From: Winogradskyella tangerina
GTDB lineage: Bacteria; Bacteroidota; Bacteroidia; Flavobacteriales; Flavobacteriaceae
Direction of reading: 5' to 3'
DNA length: 64,000 nt
NCBI RefSeq assembly: GCF_003260205.1
Contig: NZ_QERF01000008.1
Span: 62,001 to 126,000, forward strand
Shown: piece after piece, positions 51,322-60,070 of the stretch
Layout: each line of letters begins with the position of its first letter
Position numbering within the stretch: the first letter of the stretch is position 1
Position numbers and translations under genes: made by a program
The notes under the pieces: generated by a model
What the model saw: the letters and a program-made list of their open reading frames with translations, nothing else
Database searches by the model: none
Told to the model about the DNA's origin: nothing

Positions 51322-51377
51322 CACCATCATTCTGGACTTGTCGCTTTTAAGTGGCGACAAGTCCAGAGCTGATGGTG
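51322..51377. terminator. Very long bidirectional hairpin terminator
   Basis: TCTGGACTTGTCGC (51331-51344) pairs perfectly with GCGACAAGTCCAGA (51354-51367). An outer pair CACCATCA (51322-51329) and TGATGGTG (51370-51377) extends it to 22 paired bases. Between convergent genes. Confidence 0.75.
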
Positions 51378-51398
51378 TATTATATTTCAATAATTTAA

Positions 51399-52439
51399 TT
51401 AGGCTTTTCGGCTTAAAACTCTATTCCAAAATTTATTTCTGAAGACTGCCAAACTAATCTCTTTTATGGTAACTACATTGAGTGGGAATTCTAAAACCAC
51501 ATGCAATAAACTCAAGAAAAATAAGGCTATAATTCCTGTAGTGTAATCATATAAATATAACGCCACTGAAGCCACCCAAATACCGACAATATATTTAGTT
51601 CGCTTATTGGTTAGACTTTTTTTCCAGCCGATAATAGAGGTTTTTGAAAACCAGTTGAGATAATGATAGGTATAAGCAAAAGCGATAAATATTTGGATTT
51701 TTACGCCAGTCTCAGACAACAAAGCAAATTTCTCCATATCTGCACCTATCAAATTTGCTAAACTGTAATTAAGCGGAATAAAACCACTATCCGTAAAAGA
51801 TGCTTTGGTATAATCTGAAACTAAATACCGAGTTGCATCTAAATCTAATAGTAAGATAAGGAAAGGTACCAAAGCAATTAATAAAACACAGATTATACCT
51901 GGAATACTCTTTGATTTTAAAACACCATATAACATAAAGAGTAGCGTAAAAACATAGACATGAATTATGGTTGGCAAAAACACACCAACAACAACAACTA
52001 TTTTTGGGATGACTAATGCAAAAATTAATGAAAGGACTATGCTAAGCACTAAGGCAAGTACTAAATAATTCAATTTTCGAATTACAATCAGTGCCATTGA
52101 AAATAGAAATCCAGAAAGTAAAAGAATGGCATTTATATTTGGTCCGAGCCACTCCATAAGTCGTTCAAAAACCGCAACATCTTCAAGATATTTCATCATT
52201 GGAAATATTGCAACCACAATAGCGAATACAATAAATAACCGCTTAATTATAAGTTTTGGCTTAATGAAATAGGTTTTATCATCTAACCAATTTATCTCCG
52301 TCAAATAGTGTAATGGCCCGAGAAAGGCATACGAAAAAAGGAATAATTCAAAAGGTAAAACTATGGCTGCAATCAAGGATATAATAAGCAGGCCTATGTT
52401 TACAATATCTATAGTTACACTTTTCATATCGATTTTCAA
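51399..52439 (-). CDS. Polytopic membrane protein of unknown function
   Basis: A 346-residue protein with about ten membrane helices. Histidines recur at helix ends in conserved-looking contexts: LGPLHYLTEI (about 42-51), LPTIIHVYVF, FAYTYHYLNWFSKTS and LLHVVLEFPLN. This pattern suggests a membrane metal- or haem-binding or lipid-modifying enzyme, but I cannot name the family. The gene stands alone between a terminator and a divergent nitroreductase gene. Confidence 0.7.
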   Translation of the reverse strand: MKIDMKSVTIDIVNIGLLIISLIAAIVLPFELFLFSYAFLGPLHYLTEINWLDDKTYFIKPKLIIKRLFIVFAIVVAIFPMMKYLEDVAVFERLMEWLGPNINAILLLSGFLFSMALIVIRKLNYLVLALVLSIVLSLIFALVIPKIVVVVGVFLPTIIHVYVFTLLFMLYGVLKSKSIPGIICVLLIALVPFLILLLDLDATRYLVSDYTKASFTDSGFIPLNYSLANLIGADMEKFALLSETGVKIQIFIAFAYTYHYLNWFSKTSIIGWKKSLTNKRTKYIVGIWVASVALYLYDYTTGIIALFFLSLLHVVLEFPLNVVTIKEISLAVFRNKFWNRVLSRKA

Positions 52440-52513
52440 GATAAGCTTTAATTTAAAATTGGGCTATTTTCTGCTTTATTCATTTATCTTGTACCTAAAT
52501 ACAGATGATTAGC

Positions 52514-53242
52514 ATGGAAAAAACGGTTTCAGAAGCAATTGCATACCGACGGTCAACAAGAGTTTATAAAGATATTCCTATCGACACCCAAAAAGTGAAA
52601 CAATGCCTCGTCAATGCTGCATTAGCACCAACGAGTAGTAATCTTCAACTTTGGGAGTTTTATCATGTGACCGATAAAGAGAAGCTTAAGCGACTTGCAG
52701 AAGCATGTTTTAATCAGAGCGCAGCTAAAACTGCACAACAATTAGTTGTCATCGTTGCACGGAAAGACCTATGGAAAAAACGTAGGCAAGCAAATATTGA
52801 TTTTATCAACAAGGCCTATGATAAAGAGGGTTTAAGTGAGCGCGATCTAAGGCGAAAAAAAATGGCAACGAATTATTATAAAAAACTCATTCCAACAGTA
52901 TACACCGATTTCCTCGGTATTTTAGGAATGATTAAATATGGCGTTTTTCAAATTATGGGCTTATTTAAACCGATTTATAGGCAAGCACGACAAAGCGATA
53001 TGCGCATTGTTGCCCATAAAAGTGCCGGACTTGCTGCACAAAACTTTATGATCAGTATGGCTGCGATCGGTTATGATACCTGCCCAATGGAAGGTAGTGA
53101 TACTCTACGAGTGAAACGGATTTTGAAACTACCGAGAGGCGCTGAAATAAATATGGTTATTGGCTGCGGAATTAGAGATGAAAAAGGGATTTACGGAAAG
53201 CGTTTCAGAATTCCTTTTGAAGAAGTATACTTCGAGGTCTAA
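52514..53242 (+). CDS. Nitroreductase family protein
   Basis: A 242-residue flavoprotein: VSEAIAYRRSTRVYKDIPID at the N terminus and ALAPTSSNLQLWEFYHV form the FMN-binding signatures. AAQNFMISMAAIGYDTCPMEG and VIGCGIRDEKGIYGKRFRIP form the C-terminal half. A central insert (about 80-165) is longer than in minimal nitroreductases. I use the ATG at 52514. Substrate unknown. Confidence 0.9.
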   Translation: MEKTVSEAIAYRRSTRVYKDIPIDTQKVKQCLVNAALAPTSSNLQLWEFYHVTDKEKLKRLAEACFNQSAAKTAQQLVVIVARKDLWKKRRQANIDFINKAYDKEGLSERDLRRKKMATNYYKKLIPTVYTDFLGILGMIKYGVFQIMGLFKPIYRQARQSDMRIVAHKSAGLAAQNFMISMAAIGYDTCPMEGSDTLRVKRILKLPRGAEINMVIGCGIRDEKGIYGKRFRIPFEEVYFEV

Positions 53243-53244
53243 TA

Positions 53245-55221
53245 TTATTTCTTGAAATTTTCCAAACCGGTTTTTAACCACTCCAAGTAGGCTTCTGCAT
53301 TAGGCTCGTAAGCATTCGTAGTATTTAGAAGTTCCATTTCTGAATTCAAAAGCACATAATATGGCTGTGAGTTATCCTCAAAATTTGTGGTTTGCAAGGC
53401 AGTCCATTTATCACCTTTGGTTTCAATCGTCTTTACTGTTCCATTCGATCTGATATAATCGAATTGTTTATCAGCCGAAAGTTCCCTTCGATCATCTACG
53501 TATAATGAAATAATAACATAGTTATCTTTAAGCATATCATATACTTCTGATTTGCTCCACACCTGCTCTTCCATCTGCCTGCAATTCACACAGGCCCAAC
53601 CTGTAAAATCTAAAAGTATGGGCTTATTTTCAGCCTTTGCTAATTCAATACCTTCATCAAGGTCTTTTCTACAATTCAGATCGAGAGGACATTCTGAAGC
53701 TTTTTCATAAATACTGTAGAACATTGGTGGTGGAAAACCACTAAGTAATTTGAGGTTTGCCCATTTCGAATTCGTCAATCCAGGTATCAAATAAATCACA
53801 AAAGCCACAAATAAAATACCTGTAGTAATTCGTCCCTTACCGAGTTTTTGCAACGGACCGTCATGTGGAAATTTGATTTTTCCGAATAAATATAATACGA
53901 GTCCGATGCCAATTATAATCCAGAGTCCTATAAACACTTCACGCTTTAAAAGTCCCCATTGTTCAACAAGGTCGGCATTAGATAAAAACTTAAGTGCTAA
54001 AGCCAATTCAATAAAGCCTAATACCACCTTTACTGTATTTAGCCAACCACCCGATTTAGGCAGTGTATTCAGCCACTTCGGGAACATAGCAAACAGAGTA
54101 AATGGTAAAGCTAATGCTAACCCAAAACCACTCATACCCATAGTAAGTTGCATGGCTCCGCCATCAGCGGTTAATGAACTTCCTAATAGTGTTCCTAAAA
54201 TTGGACCGGTACATGAAAAGGACACAATGGCTAGTGTGAGTGCCATAAAAAAGATTCCAACAAAACCGCCAATCTTATTAGCACGATCATCCATAGCCGC
54301 ACTCCAAGACTGTGGTAATGTCAGTTCATAATAGCCGAAAAATGAAAAGGCAAAAACGATGAATATGATAAAGAAAATGATGTTAAGCGTTACGTTGGTA
54401 GAAATATTATTTAATATTCCAGGGTCAACAGAATCTAGAACATGAAAAGGAATACTCAATAAGGCGTAGATTAAAAAGATAAATAGCCCATACAAAATAG
54501 AATTGAATAATCCTTTCTTATTCTCACCAGAACTCTTGGTAAAAAACGAAACAGTTAACGGAATCATTGGGAATACACAAGGTGTAAGCAAGGCAATTAG
54601 ACCGCCTAAAAATCCAAGGAGAAAAATGGTAAAATTACTTTTCTCTTCAACAGTTTGTTTTTCGTATTTCTCCCATCCTGTGACATTCATATTTAACCCT
54701 TCACTTAGCTGCTTACTCCTTTCATCAATTTCTACAGCTTTCTTTTCTATGGCAGAACCATCAAGTGATAAATAAAACGTGAAATCACCCGGAATACATT
54801 TTGCATTATCACAGGTCTGGTACTCTACAAATACTTCAATCTGATTCAAACTTGAATTAATAAGCGATATACGCTGTTCAAATATTGCCCGATCTTTGAA
54901 TTTAACTACGTTCTCTTCAAAGATCTTATCATAAATTGGTTCTACTTCGGGTTCCGAAGTCTTGCCATCAAGCTGATAGTTATCATCCTGTCCTCTAAAT
55001 TCAAAGTAAGTTTCTGGGGCAAAGCCATCTTCTTCTTGCCTATTTTGAGAATAGATATACCATCCTTTATCAATATTTGCTGTGAAAACCAGTTTATATT
55101 CAGTATCTGAAATCTTTTCGACCTCAGATTCCCACTTTACTGGCTCCAAAATCTGTGCATTCAAATTGAGTGAAAAACAAACTGCCAAGATGCAGTAAAG
55201 AAGTGCTTTCTTAATAATCAT
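53245..55221 (-). CDS. dsbD: Thiol:disulfide interchange protein of DsbD type
   Basis: A 658-residue protein carrying electrons from cytoplasmic thioredoxin to the periplasm. A signal peptide and N-terminal DsbD-alpha-like domain (about 20-150, with CDNAKCIPGDFTFYL) come first. Then eight membrane helices of the CcdA/DsbD core (about 205-500, TPCVFPMIPLTVSFF and SCTGPILGTLLG, each with its transport cysteine). A C-terminal thioredoxin domain follows with FTGWACVNCRQMEEQVW (CVNC). All three redox centres are present. Heads a cluster of thiol-redox genes. Confidence 0.94.
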   Translation of the reverse strand: MIIKKALLYCILAVCFSLNLNAQILEPVKWESEVEKISDTEYKLVFTANIDKGWYIYSQNRQEEDGFAPETYFEFRGQDDNYQLDGKTSEPEVEPIYDKIFEENVVKFKDRAIFEQRISLINSSLNQIEVFVEYQTCDNAKCIPGDFTFYLSLDGSAIEKKAVEIDERSKQLSEGLNMNVTGWEKYEKQTVEEKSNFTIFLLGFLGGLIALLTPCVFPMIPLTVSFFTKSSGENKKGLFNSILYGLFIFLIYALLSIPFHVLDSVDPGILNNISTNVTLNIIFFIIFIVFAFSFFGYYELTLPQSWSAAMDDRANKIGGFVGIFFMALTLAIVSFSCTGPILGTLLGSSLTADGGAMQLTMGMSGFGLALALPFTLFAMFPKWLNTLPKSGGWLNTVKVVLGFIELALALKFLSNADLVEQWGLLKREVFIGLWIIIGIGLVLYLFGKIKFPHDGPLQKLGKGRITTGILFVAFVIYLIPGLTNSKWANLKLLSGFPPPMFYSIYEKASECPLDLNCRKDLDEGIELAKAENKPILLDFTGWACVNCRQMEEQVWSKSEVYDMLKDNYVIISLYVDDRRELSADKQFDYIRSNGTVKTIETKGDKWTALQTTNFEDNSQPYYVLLNSEMELLNTTNAYEPNAEAYLEWLKTGLENFKK

Positions 55222-55327
55222 ATTAAAAACCTTATAGCGCAAATGTAAGTGTTGCGTCTCTATTATTCTTTAAGAGTCGTCTAATTTATAAAAACCTTAA
55301 GAATTAAAAAATGAAGATAAATTGGCA

Positions 55328-55353
55328 TAAAAAAACCGAACTTTCGTTCGGTT
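55328..55353 (-). terminator. Terminator after the rhodanese pair
   Basis: On the minus strand AACCGAAC, loop GAAA, GTTCGGTT, followed by TTTTT. A strong intrinsic terminator just after the rhodanese lipoprotein stop. Confidence 0.85.
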
Positions 55354-55359
55354 GGTTTA

Positions 55360-55770
55360 TTAAGACTTTACTTCGATCTCTATTTTATCTGAATGTCGCC
55401 ATTTGGAAATACCGCCTTCGAGATCGTATATTTTTTCAAATCCTGCATCTTGCAGCTTCTTGGCACATTTTGCGCTTCTATTACCACCTTTACAATACAA
55501 GATCACTGGCTTCTCTTTATCGAGCTTCGCTATATCCTCATCAAAGGTTGGTGAATTAAAATCAATGTTTTGTGAATTCACAATATGCTCCTTTTCATAT
55601 TCTTTTTCAGTGCGTACATCTACCAATTGCACATCCTCCATCTCTAAAATGGATTGCATTTCTTCTGCAGTGACAAGTTTAACTTCAGTATCGTTAATTT
55701 TACTGTCTAGACAACTTGTTACAAAACTTACTGCCAAAATAAGACAGCCAACAATAGCTAATTTTTTCAT
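55360..55770 (-). CDS. Rhodanese-like lipoprotein
   Basis: A 136-residue protein with a lipoprotein signal (VSFVTSC, C about 19) and one rhodanese domain: VQLVDVRTEKEYEKEHIVNSQNIDF, then the active-site loop VILYCKGGNRSAKCAKKL with catalytic Cys. I use the ATG at 55770, which places the lipobox correctly. It would move sulfur or sense persulfides in the periplasm. Follows the second rhodanese gene by 16 bases. Confidence 0.88.
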   Translation of the reverse strand: MKKLAIVGCLILAVSFVTSCLDSKINDTEVKLVTAEEMQSILEMEDVQLVDVRTEKEYEKEHIVNSQNIDFNSPTFDEDIAKLDKEKPVILYCKGGNRSAKCAKKLQDAGFEKIYDLEGGISKWRHSDKIEIEVKS

Positions 55771-55786
55771 TTTTTGATTTAATGTT

Positions 55787-56113
55787 TTATTCGTTGAAAG
55801 CAACCTCACCTTGCCATTCACTAAAACCGCCTACCAAATTATAAGTATTTTGAAACCCTAACTGATTCATTACTGCACAAGCTTGAGCACTTCGGCCACC
55901 TGCTTTGCAATACACATAATAATTTTTGGTTTTATCTAAAGCCTCTACCTCTTCAATAAATCCTTGACCTTTATAAATGTCAATGTGAATTGCTCCAGGT
56001 ATAACGCCTAAATCGATCTCTTCTTGGGTTCTAACATCTAAAACAACCGAATTATTGTCTTCTTCGAGCTGTTTTGTCCAATCATTTTGCAATAAATCCA
56101 CTTTTCCTAGCAT
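55787..56113 (-). CDS. Rhodanese-like protein
   Basis: A 108-residue single rhodanese domain without signal peptide: NSVVLDVRTQEEIDLGVIPGAIHIDI and catalytic loop YYVYCKAGGRSAQACAVM. Cytoplasmic counterpart of the neighbouring lipoprotein rhodanese, in the same unit. Confidence 0.88.
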   Translation of the reverse strand: MLGKVDLLQNDWTKQLEEDNNSVVLDVRTQEEIDLGVIPGAIHIDIYKGQGFIEEVEALDKTKNYYVYCKAGGRSAQACAVMNQLGFQNTYNLVGGFSEWQGEVAFNE

Positions 56114-56153
56114 TTTTATTAAACAAAATTAACATTTCCTTGTGAAATAGACG

Positions 56154-56183
56154 AAAAAAAACCCGAAGTGTTACACTCCGGGT
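56154..56183 (-). terminator. Terminator after redoxin gene
   Basis: Minus strand: ACCCGGAGTGT then ACACTTCGGGT with a short loop, followed by TTTTTTT. Classic intrinsic terminator; it separates the redoxin gene from the rhodanese unit. Confidence 0.88.
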
Positions 56184-56222
56184 TCAATATTTAACATTAT
56201 TTCTTTGAAATAGCTCTGTTTG

Positions 56223-56840
56223 CTATGATTTCACCTTGATTGAACAACCAATTGCTCTTGTTTGGTCAACTTCGATCGACTTGCCATCTAATAAAGCGTC
56301 AACAGCATTTTCTACGTATTTAGTGTTCACTTGTGCAGCATCTTTATAATTATCGTCAATCGCTCCGATGTACTTCACTACATTGCCTTCTTTTTCTTTT
56401 TGTAGTATATAAACATGTGGTGTTTTTGTTGCACCATATTGCGGATAGATCTCCTGACCCTCATCCATTAAATAAGGAAATGTAAACCCTTTGGCTTTGG
56501 CTCTCGCTTTCATGGCTTCCATATTATCTCCAGGCTTAATATCTGTATCATTTGGCATTATGGCAACAACAGGATATCCTTTATCTGCATACTTTTTGTT
56601 TAAAGCCTCAATTCTATCCTCGTATGCTACTGCGTATGGACAAGTGTTACAGGTAAATATGACGATAAATCCTCTTGCATCTGTAAAATCTGCAAGTGAT
56701 ACCATTTTACCATCAATATTCATTAGGCTAAAATCTGTAGCTACATCTCCAACCTTATAACCGGTTCCATCAGATTTAATTGTAAAGGCCGTCGTCGTAA
56801 TTGCTACCACCAATACTACTAGTAATTTTAATGTTCTCAT
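56223..56840 (-). CDS. Exported redoxin/thioredoxin-family protein
   Basis: A 205-residue protein with a signal peptide (MRTLKLLVVLVVAITTTAFT) and a peroxiredoxin-like thioredoxin fold: VGDVATDFSLMNIDGKMVSLADF, then IVIFTCNTCPYAVAYEDRI with the CNTC pair, and VVAIMPND. A member of the group often annotated as thioredoxin family/redoxin and found with DsbD. Probably reduced by the DsbD encoded nearby. Confidence 0.9.
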   Translation of the reverse strand: MRTLKLLVVLVVAITTTAFTIKSDGTGYKVGDVATDFSLMNIDGKMVSLADFTDARGFIVIFTCNTCPYAVAYEDRIEALNKKYADKGYPVVAIMPNDTDIKPGDNMEAMKARAKAKGFTFPYLMDEGQEIYPQYGATKTPHVYILQKEKEGNVVKYIGAIDDNYKDAAQVNTKYVENAVDALLDGKSIEVDQTRAIGCSIKVKS

Positions 56841-56882
56841 TGTTTTTAAATTTAGGTTTTGTGTTTTATGTTAATTGCTCAA

Positions 56883-57431
56883 CTAAGGAGTTAAAAATTG
56901 CTGTAATTCGGTTTCAAGTTCTTCTAATGTAAAGGACTGTTCGTAAAAATTACGCTTATCACCCTTGTAAATAATAGTTGCTGGTAATGCACCAGTCCAG
57001 TTTTCATTTATCGCCGGAATCCATCTATTCTGATCGACATCGTCAAAAGCTACAACCTCAGATTTTAATCCATGCTTTATCATAAAAGGCTTCAACTTTG
57101 AATCGTAGTTTCGAGGAAAATCTAGGCTTACCAGCAGTACTTCTACATTTTGATCTGCATATTTTTCATTGATCGTTTCAAAATAAGGTAACTCCTTTAC
57201 ACAAGGTGCACACCAAGTGGCCCAGAAATTTACAACATGAACATTGTCATCAGACTTATTGATCAGAGGTTCTAAACCATCGTAATCATAAATTCTCAAA
57301 TCGATTTCAGACTGCGCATTAAGATTAACGACGTCTTCTTCTACAACCGCAGCCGAATCCTTTTCTACCTTGGCCGTCTCATTTTTACAAGACAACAAGC
57401 TCACCAGAACAATGAATAATATTCGCTTCAT
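56883..57431 (-). CDS. TlpA-type thioredoxin lipoprotein
   Basis: A 182-residue lipoprotein (lipobox VSLLSC, C15) with a thioredoxin domain: VHVVNFWATWCAPCVKELPYFETI, active site WCAPC, and later GALPATIIYKGDK with the cis-Pro loop. Periplasmic disulfide reductase of the TlpA/ResA group, working with DsbD. Divergent from the trp operon. Confidence 0.92.
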   Translation of the reverse strand: MKRILFIVLVSLLSCKNETAKVEKDSAAVVEEDVVNLNAQSEIDLRIYDYDGLEPLINKSDDNVHVVNFWATWCAPCVKELPYFETINEKYADQNVEVLLVSLDFPRNYDSKLKPFMIKHGLKSEVVAFDDVDQNRWIPAINENWTGALPATIIYKGDKRNFYEQSFTLEELETELQQFLTP

Positions 57432-57494
57432 GCTATAAAGTTATTAATCCATTTGCAGTCGATTTAATAATTAACAAAAAATTAATTGATTTGC

Positions 57495-57525
57495 TTGAAT
57501 TTAAATATTTTCATTTCTATATTTG
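57495..57525 (+). promoter_or_regulatory. trp operon promoter
   Basis: TTG at 57495-57497, 20 bases, then TATATTTG at 57518-57525: both Bacteroidetes promoter elements at correct spacing. Transcription would start a few bases before the leader ATG. Confidence 0.75.
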
Positions 57526-57533
57526 ACATTCAA

Positions 57534-57590
57534 ATGAAAACGATAATAAACAATACTTGGTGGTGGAATTTCTCAAACTTATGTTCGTGA
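57534..57590 (+). CDS. trpL: trp leader peptide (MKTIINNTWWWNFSNLCS)
   Basis: An 18-codon frame immediately behind the trp promoter with three consecutive Trp codons (TGG at 57558-57566, codons 9-11), ending TGA. Seventy-two bases on is trpE, and between them lies an intrinsic terminator. Trp-tRNA shortage would stall the ribosome at codons 9-11 and let the polymerase pass the terminator. This is the structure of a classical attenuation leader, recognised directly in the sequence. Confidence 0.88.
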   Translation: MKTIINNTWWWNFSNLCS

Positions 57591-57620
57591 AATAATCCTT
57601 GGTATCTATAATATAAAAAG

Positions 57621-57650
57621 AGGCTTGTCATTCACGACAAGCCTTTTTTA
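57621..57650 (+). terminator. trp attenuator terminator
   Basis: AGGCTTGTC (57621-57629), loop ATTCAC, GACAAGCCT (57636-57644), followed by TTTTT, ending 13 bases before trpE. A perfect 9-bp GC-rich stem. It can only regulate trpE and downstream genes. Confidence 0.9.
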
Positions 57651-57662
57651 ATTCAAAAGTGA

Positions 57663-59063
57663 ATGAAAACATTTAGTTTATATACACATTACAAAAAAAT
57701 TCTTGCGGATACGATAACGCCAGTTAGTATCTACCTTAAGATAAGAGACAAATTTCCAAATAGTATCTTACTTGAAAGTAGTGACTACCATGCTAACGAT
57801 AATAGTTTTTCTTACATCTGTTGTAATCCAATTGCCTCCATTCAGGTTAATGAAGGAATCATTTCTCAAACTTATCCTGACGGGAGTTCAAAAAACAACT
57901 TTGTAGATACTGTAGGTGTAGTTGAAGAAATTCACAAATTTACCCAGCGCTTTAAAGTCGATTCTAACAAAGAATTTAAATTTATAAATAATGGCATCTT
58001 TGGATACACTGCTTATGACGCTGTTAAATATTTCGAAGACATTGATATCTCCAAAAAGGAGCATGCAATTGATATTCCAGATATTTACTATGCGGTTTAC
58101 CAAAATATTATTGCCATTAATCATTTCAAAAATGAAGCCTATATTTTTGCTCACTGTTTTGATACCGAAAATAATATTGATGAGATTCATCAACTCATTC
58201 AAACCAGACAATATGCTTCCTACAGCTTCAATGATGAAGGCGACATAAGTTCTAACCTTTCTGATGAGGAATACAAGGAACAGGTGGAACTTGCCAAAAA
58301 GCACTGTGCCAGAGGCGATGTGTTTCAACTTGTACTTTCGAAACAATTCTCACAAAAATTTAGTGGCGATGAATTCAACGTGTACCGCGCCCTTAGAAGT
58401 ATTAATCCTTCGCCATATTTATTCTATTTTGATTACGGGAATTTCAAAATATTCGGCAGTTCGCCTGAAGCGCAACTGATTGTGAAAGACAACAAAGCAG
58501 AAATTCACCCAATCGCTGGTACTTTCAAGCGAACCGGAAATGATCTTCAAGATGCTGAACTCGCCGAAAAACTGATCAATGACGACAAAGAAAATAGCGA
58601 ACATGTGATGCTAGTTGACTTGGCCAGAAATGATCTTAGTAGACATAGCCATGATGTCACAGTGGAAAATTACAGGGAAGTTCAATTCTTCTCGCATGTC
58701 ATCCATTTGGTAAGTAAGGTGACCGGAATAAAGCATAAAAATGCAGACACCATGCAAGTGGTTGCTGATACTTTTCCTGCAGGAACACTTAGTGGTGCGC
58801 CAAAACATATGGCGATGCAATTGATAGAACGTTACGAAAAAACAAGCAGAGGATTTTATGGCGGCGCTATAGGATTTATGGATTTTGAAGGGAATTTTAA
58901 CCATGCCATTATGATTAGAACTTTCCTTAGTAAAAACCACCAATTGTTCTGGCAAGCTGGAGCTGGTTTGGTAGCCAAATCAAATCCTGAAAATGAATTA
59001 CAAGAAGTATATAATAAGCTAGGTGCTTTAACTAAGGCCATAGAATTAGCAAAAGATATTTAA
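57663..59063 (+). CDS. trpE: Anthranilate synthase component I
   Basis: Makes anthranilate from chorismate with the TrpG amidotransferase. The 466 residues carry the N-terminal feedback-binding motif LLES-x10-S (residues 36-50), so tryptophan inhibition is expected. The catalytic chorismate-binding block is complete: FQLVLSKQFSQKF, SPYLFYFDYGNFKIFGSSPEAQL, IHPIAGTFKRTG, DKENSEHVMLVDLARNDL, TFPAGTLSGAPKHMAMQLIE and GGAIGFMDFEGNFNHAIMIRTF. First structural gene after the attenuator; one base separates it from trpG. Confidence 0.97.
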   Translation: MKTFSLYTHYKKILADTITPVSIYLKIRDKFPNSILLESSDYHANDNSFSYICCNPIASIQVNEGIISQTYPDGSSKNNFVDTVGVVEEIHKFTQRFKVDSNKEFKFINNGIFGYTAYDAVKYFEDIDISKKEHAIDIPDIYYAVYQNIIAINHFKNEAYIFAHCFDTENNIDEIHQLIQTRQYASYSFNDEGDISSNLSDEEYKEQVELAKKHCARGDVFQLVLSKQFSQKFSGDEFNVYRALRSINPSPYLFYFDYGNFKIFGSSPEAQLIVKDNKAEIHPIAGTFKRTGNDLQDAELAEKLINDDKENSEHVMLVDLARNDLSRHSHDVTVENYREVQFFSHVIHLVSKVTGIKHKNADTMQVVADTFPAGTLSGAPKHMAMQLIERYEKTSRGFYGGAIGFMDFEGNFNHAIMIRTFLSKNHQLFWQAGAGLVAKSNPENELQEVYNKLGALTKAIELAKDI

Positions 59064-59064
59064 T

Positions 59065-59631
59065 ATGAAAAAGATATTAGTTATTGATAATTACGACAGT
59101 TTCACCTACAATTTGGTACACTATCTCGAGGATCTCTATTGCGAGGTAACTGTAAAACGAAACGATAAACTCACAATTGAAGACGTAGAGCCATTTGAAA
59201 AAATTGTACTGTCACCAGGACCTGGAATTCCGGATGAGGCAGGCTTATTAAAAGAAATCATTGCCACTTACGCCCCAACTAAAAGTATCCTAGGAGTTTG
59301 TTTGGGGCAACAAGCGATTGGTGAAGTTTTTGGAGGTTCACTGGTAAATTTAGATAATGTATATCATGGTGTAGCTACTAACGTAACGCTATCTGTTGAG
59401 GATGAAAATCTTTTCAACGGATTAGATAAAACGTTCGAAGTTGGTCGGTACCATTCGTGGGTAGTAAGTAATGACCTCCCTGAAAGTTTAGAAGCCACCT
59501 CCTATGATACTAATGGACAAATAATGTCCTTACGTCATAAAGTGTACGATGTGAAAGGTGTTCAATACCATCCGGAGTCGGTTTTAACGCCCAATGGAAA
59601 AAAAATATTAGAGAACTGGGTGAATAGTTAG
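59065..59631 (+). CDS. trpG: Anthranilate synthase component II (glutamine amidotransferase)
   Basis: Supplies ammonia from glutamine to TrpE. The 188 residues hold the class I amidotransferase triad: nucleophile Cys in ILGVCLGQQAIGE and His/Glu in VQYHPESVLTPNG. The DNYDSFTYNLVHYLEDL start is standard for TrpG. Directly follows trpE. Confidence 0.97.
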   Translation: MKKILVIDNYDSFTYNLVHYLEDLYCEVTVKRNDKLTIEDVEPFEKIVLSPGPGIPDEAGLLKEIIATYAPTKSILGVCLGQQAIGEVFGGSLVNLDNVYHGVATNVTLSVEDENLFNGLDKTFEVGRYHSWVVSNDLPESLEATSYDTNGQIMSLRHKVYDVKGVQYHPESVLTPNGKKILENWVNS

Positions 59632-59644
59632 TTTCTGATTTGAT

Positions 59645-59693
59645 GAGACAAGAGATAGGAGATGAGAGATAAGAGATTAGAGATCAGAGACAA
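59645..59693 (+). repeat. Seven tandem 7-bp repeats (GAGAYNN) before the four-helix-bundle gene
   Basis: Seven consecutive heptads in exact 7-bp register: GAGACAA, GAGATAG, GAGATGA, GAGATAA, GAGATTA, GAGATCA, GAGACAA. Only the last two or three bases vary. A complementary array lies after the gene at 60063-60090. Confidence 0.88.
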
Positions 59694-59713
59694 ATTAGAT
59701 AAAGTAGCATAGA

Positions 59714-60070
59714 GTGAATAATTATAAGGAATTAAAGGTCTGGCAAAGGTCAATGGAATTGGTTGAGAATATTTACAAAATAGGTACCATGTTTCCTTCT
59801 GAAGAAAAGTACGGTTTGCTGAGTCAAATTCAGAGAAGTGCCGTTTCAATTCCATCTAATATTGCTGAAGGTGCAGGACGAAATTCCGACAAAGAATTTA
59901 AAAACTTTTTAAGTATAGCCTATGGTTCTAGTAATGAATTAAACACACAACTTTTGATTTCTCAAAGAGTTGGCTACTTAAAAAAAGAGGATACAATCAT
60001 AATTTTTAATCAGATTGAAGAAGTTCAGAAGATGTTATTTTCATTAATTAACAAATTCTCAAATCTATAA
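59714..60070 (+). CDS. Four-helix-bundle protein (23S rRNA intervening-sequence type) inside trp operon
   Basis: A 118-residue protein of the S23/IVS four-helix-bundle family: YKELKVWQRSMELVENIYKI, FPSEEKYGLLSQIQRSAVSIPSNIAEGAGRNSDKEFKNFLSIAYGSSNEL, then two more helices. Homologues are encoded within 23S rRNA intervening sequences and as stand-alone genes; a relative is the accessory protein of diversity-generating retroelements. The start is GTG. It has no known role in tryptophan synthesis, interrupts trpG-trpD, and is flanked by complementary heptad arrays, so it looks like an inserted element in the same orientation as the operon. Confidence 0.9.
   Translation: MNNYKELKVWQRSMELVENIYKIGTMFPSEEKYGLLSQIQRSAVSIPSNIAEGAGRNSDKEFKNFLSIAYGSSNELNTQLLISQRVGYLKKEDTIIIFNQIEEVQKMLFSLINKFSNL

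Noticed and set aside
53873-54331. Plus-strand open frame inside the DsbD gene
   Set aside because: Antisense to a complete, well-matched DsbD; composition is that of a shadow frame.
55311-55559. Plus-strand frame starting MKINWHKKTEL
   Set aside because: It runs through a terminator hairpin and antisense to the rhodanese lipoprotein gene; the similarity of its first six residues to the gene at 1361 is chance.
57888-58346. Minus-strand open frame inside trpE
   Set aside because: Antisense shadow of a fully conserved trpE.
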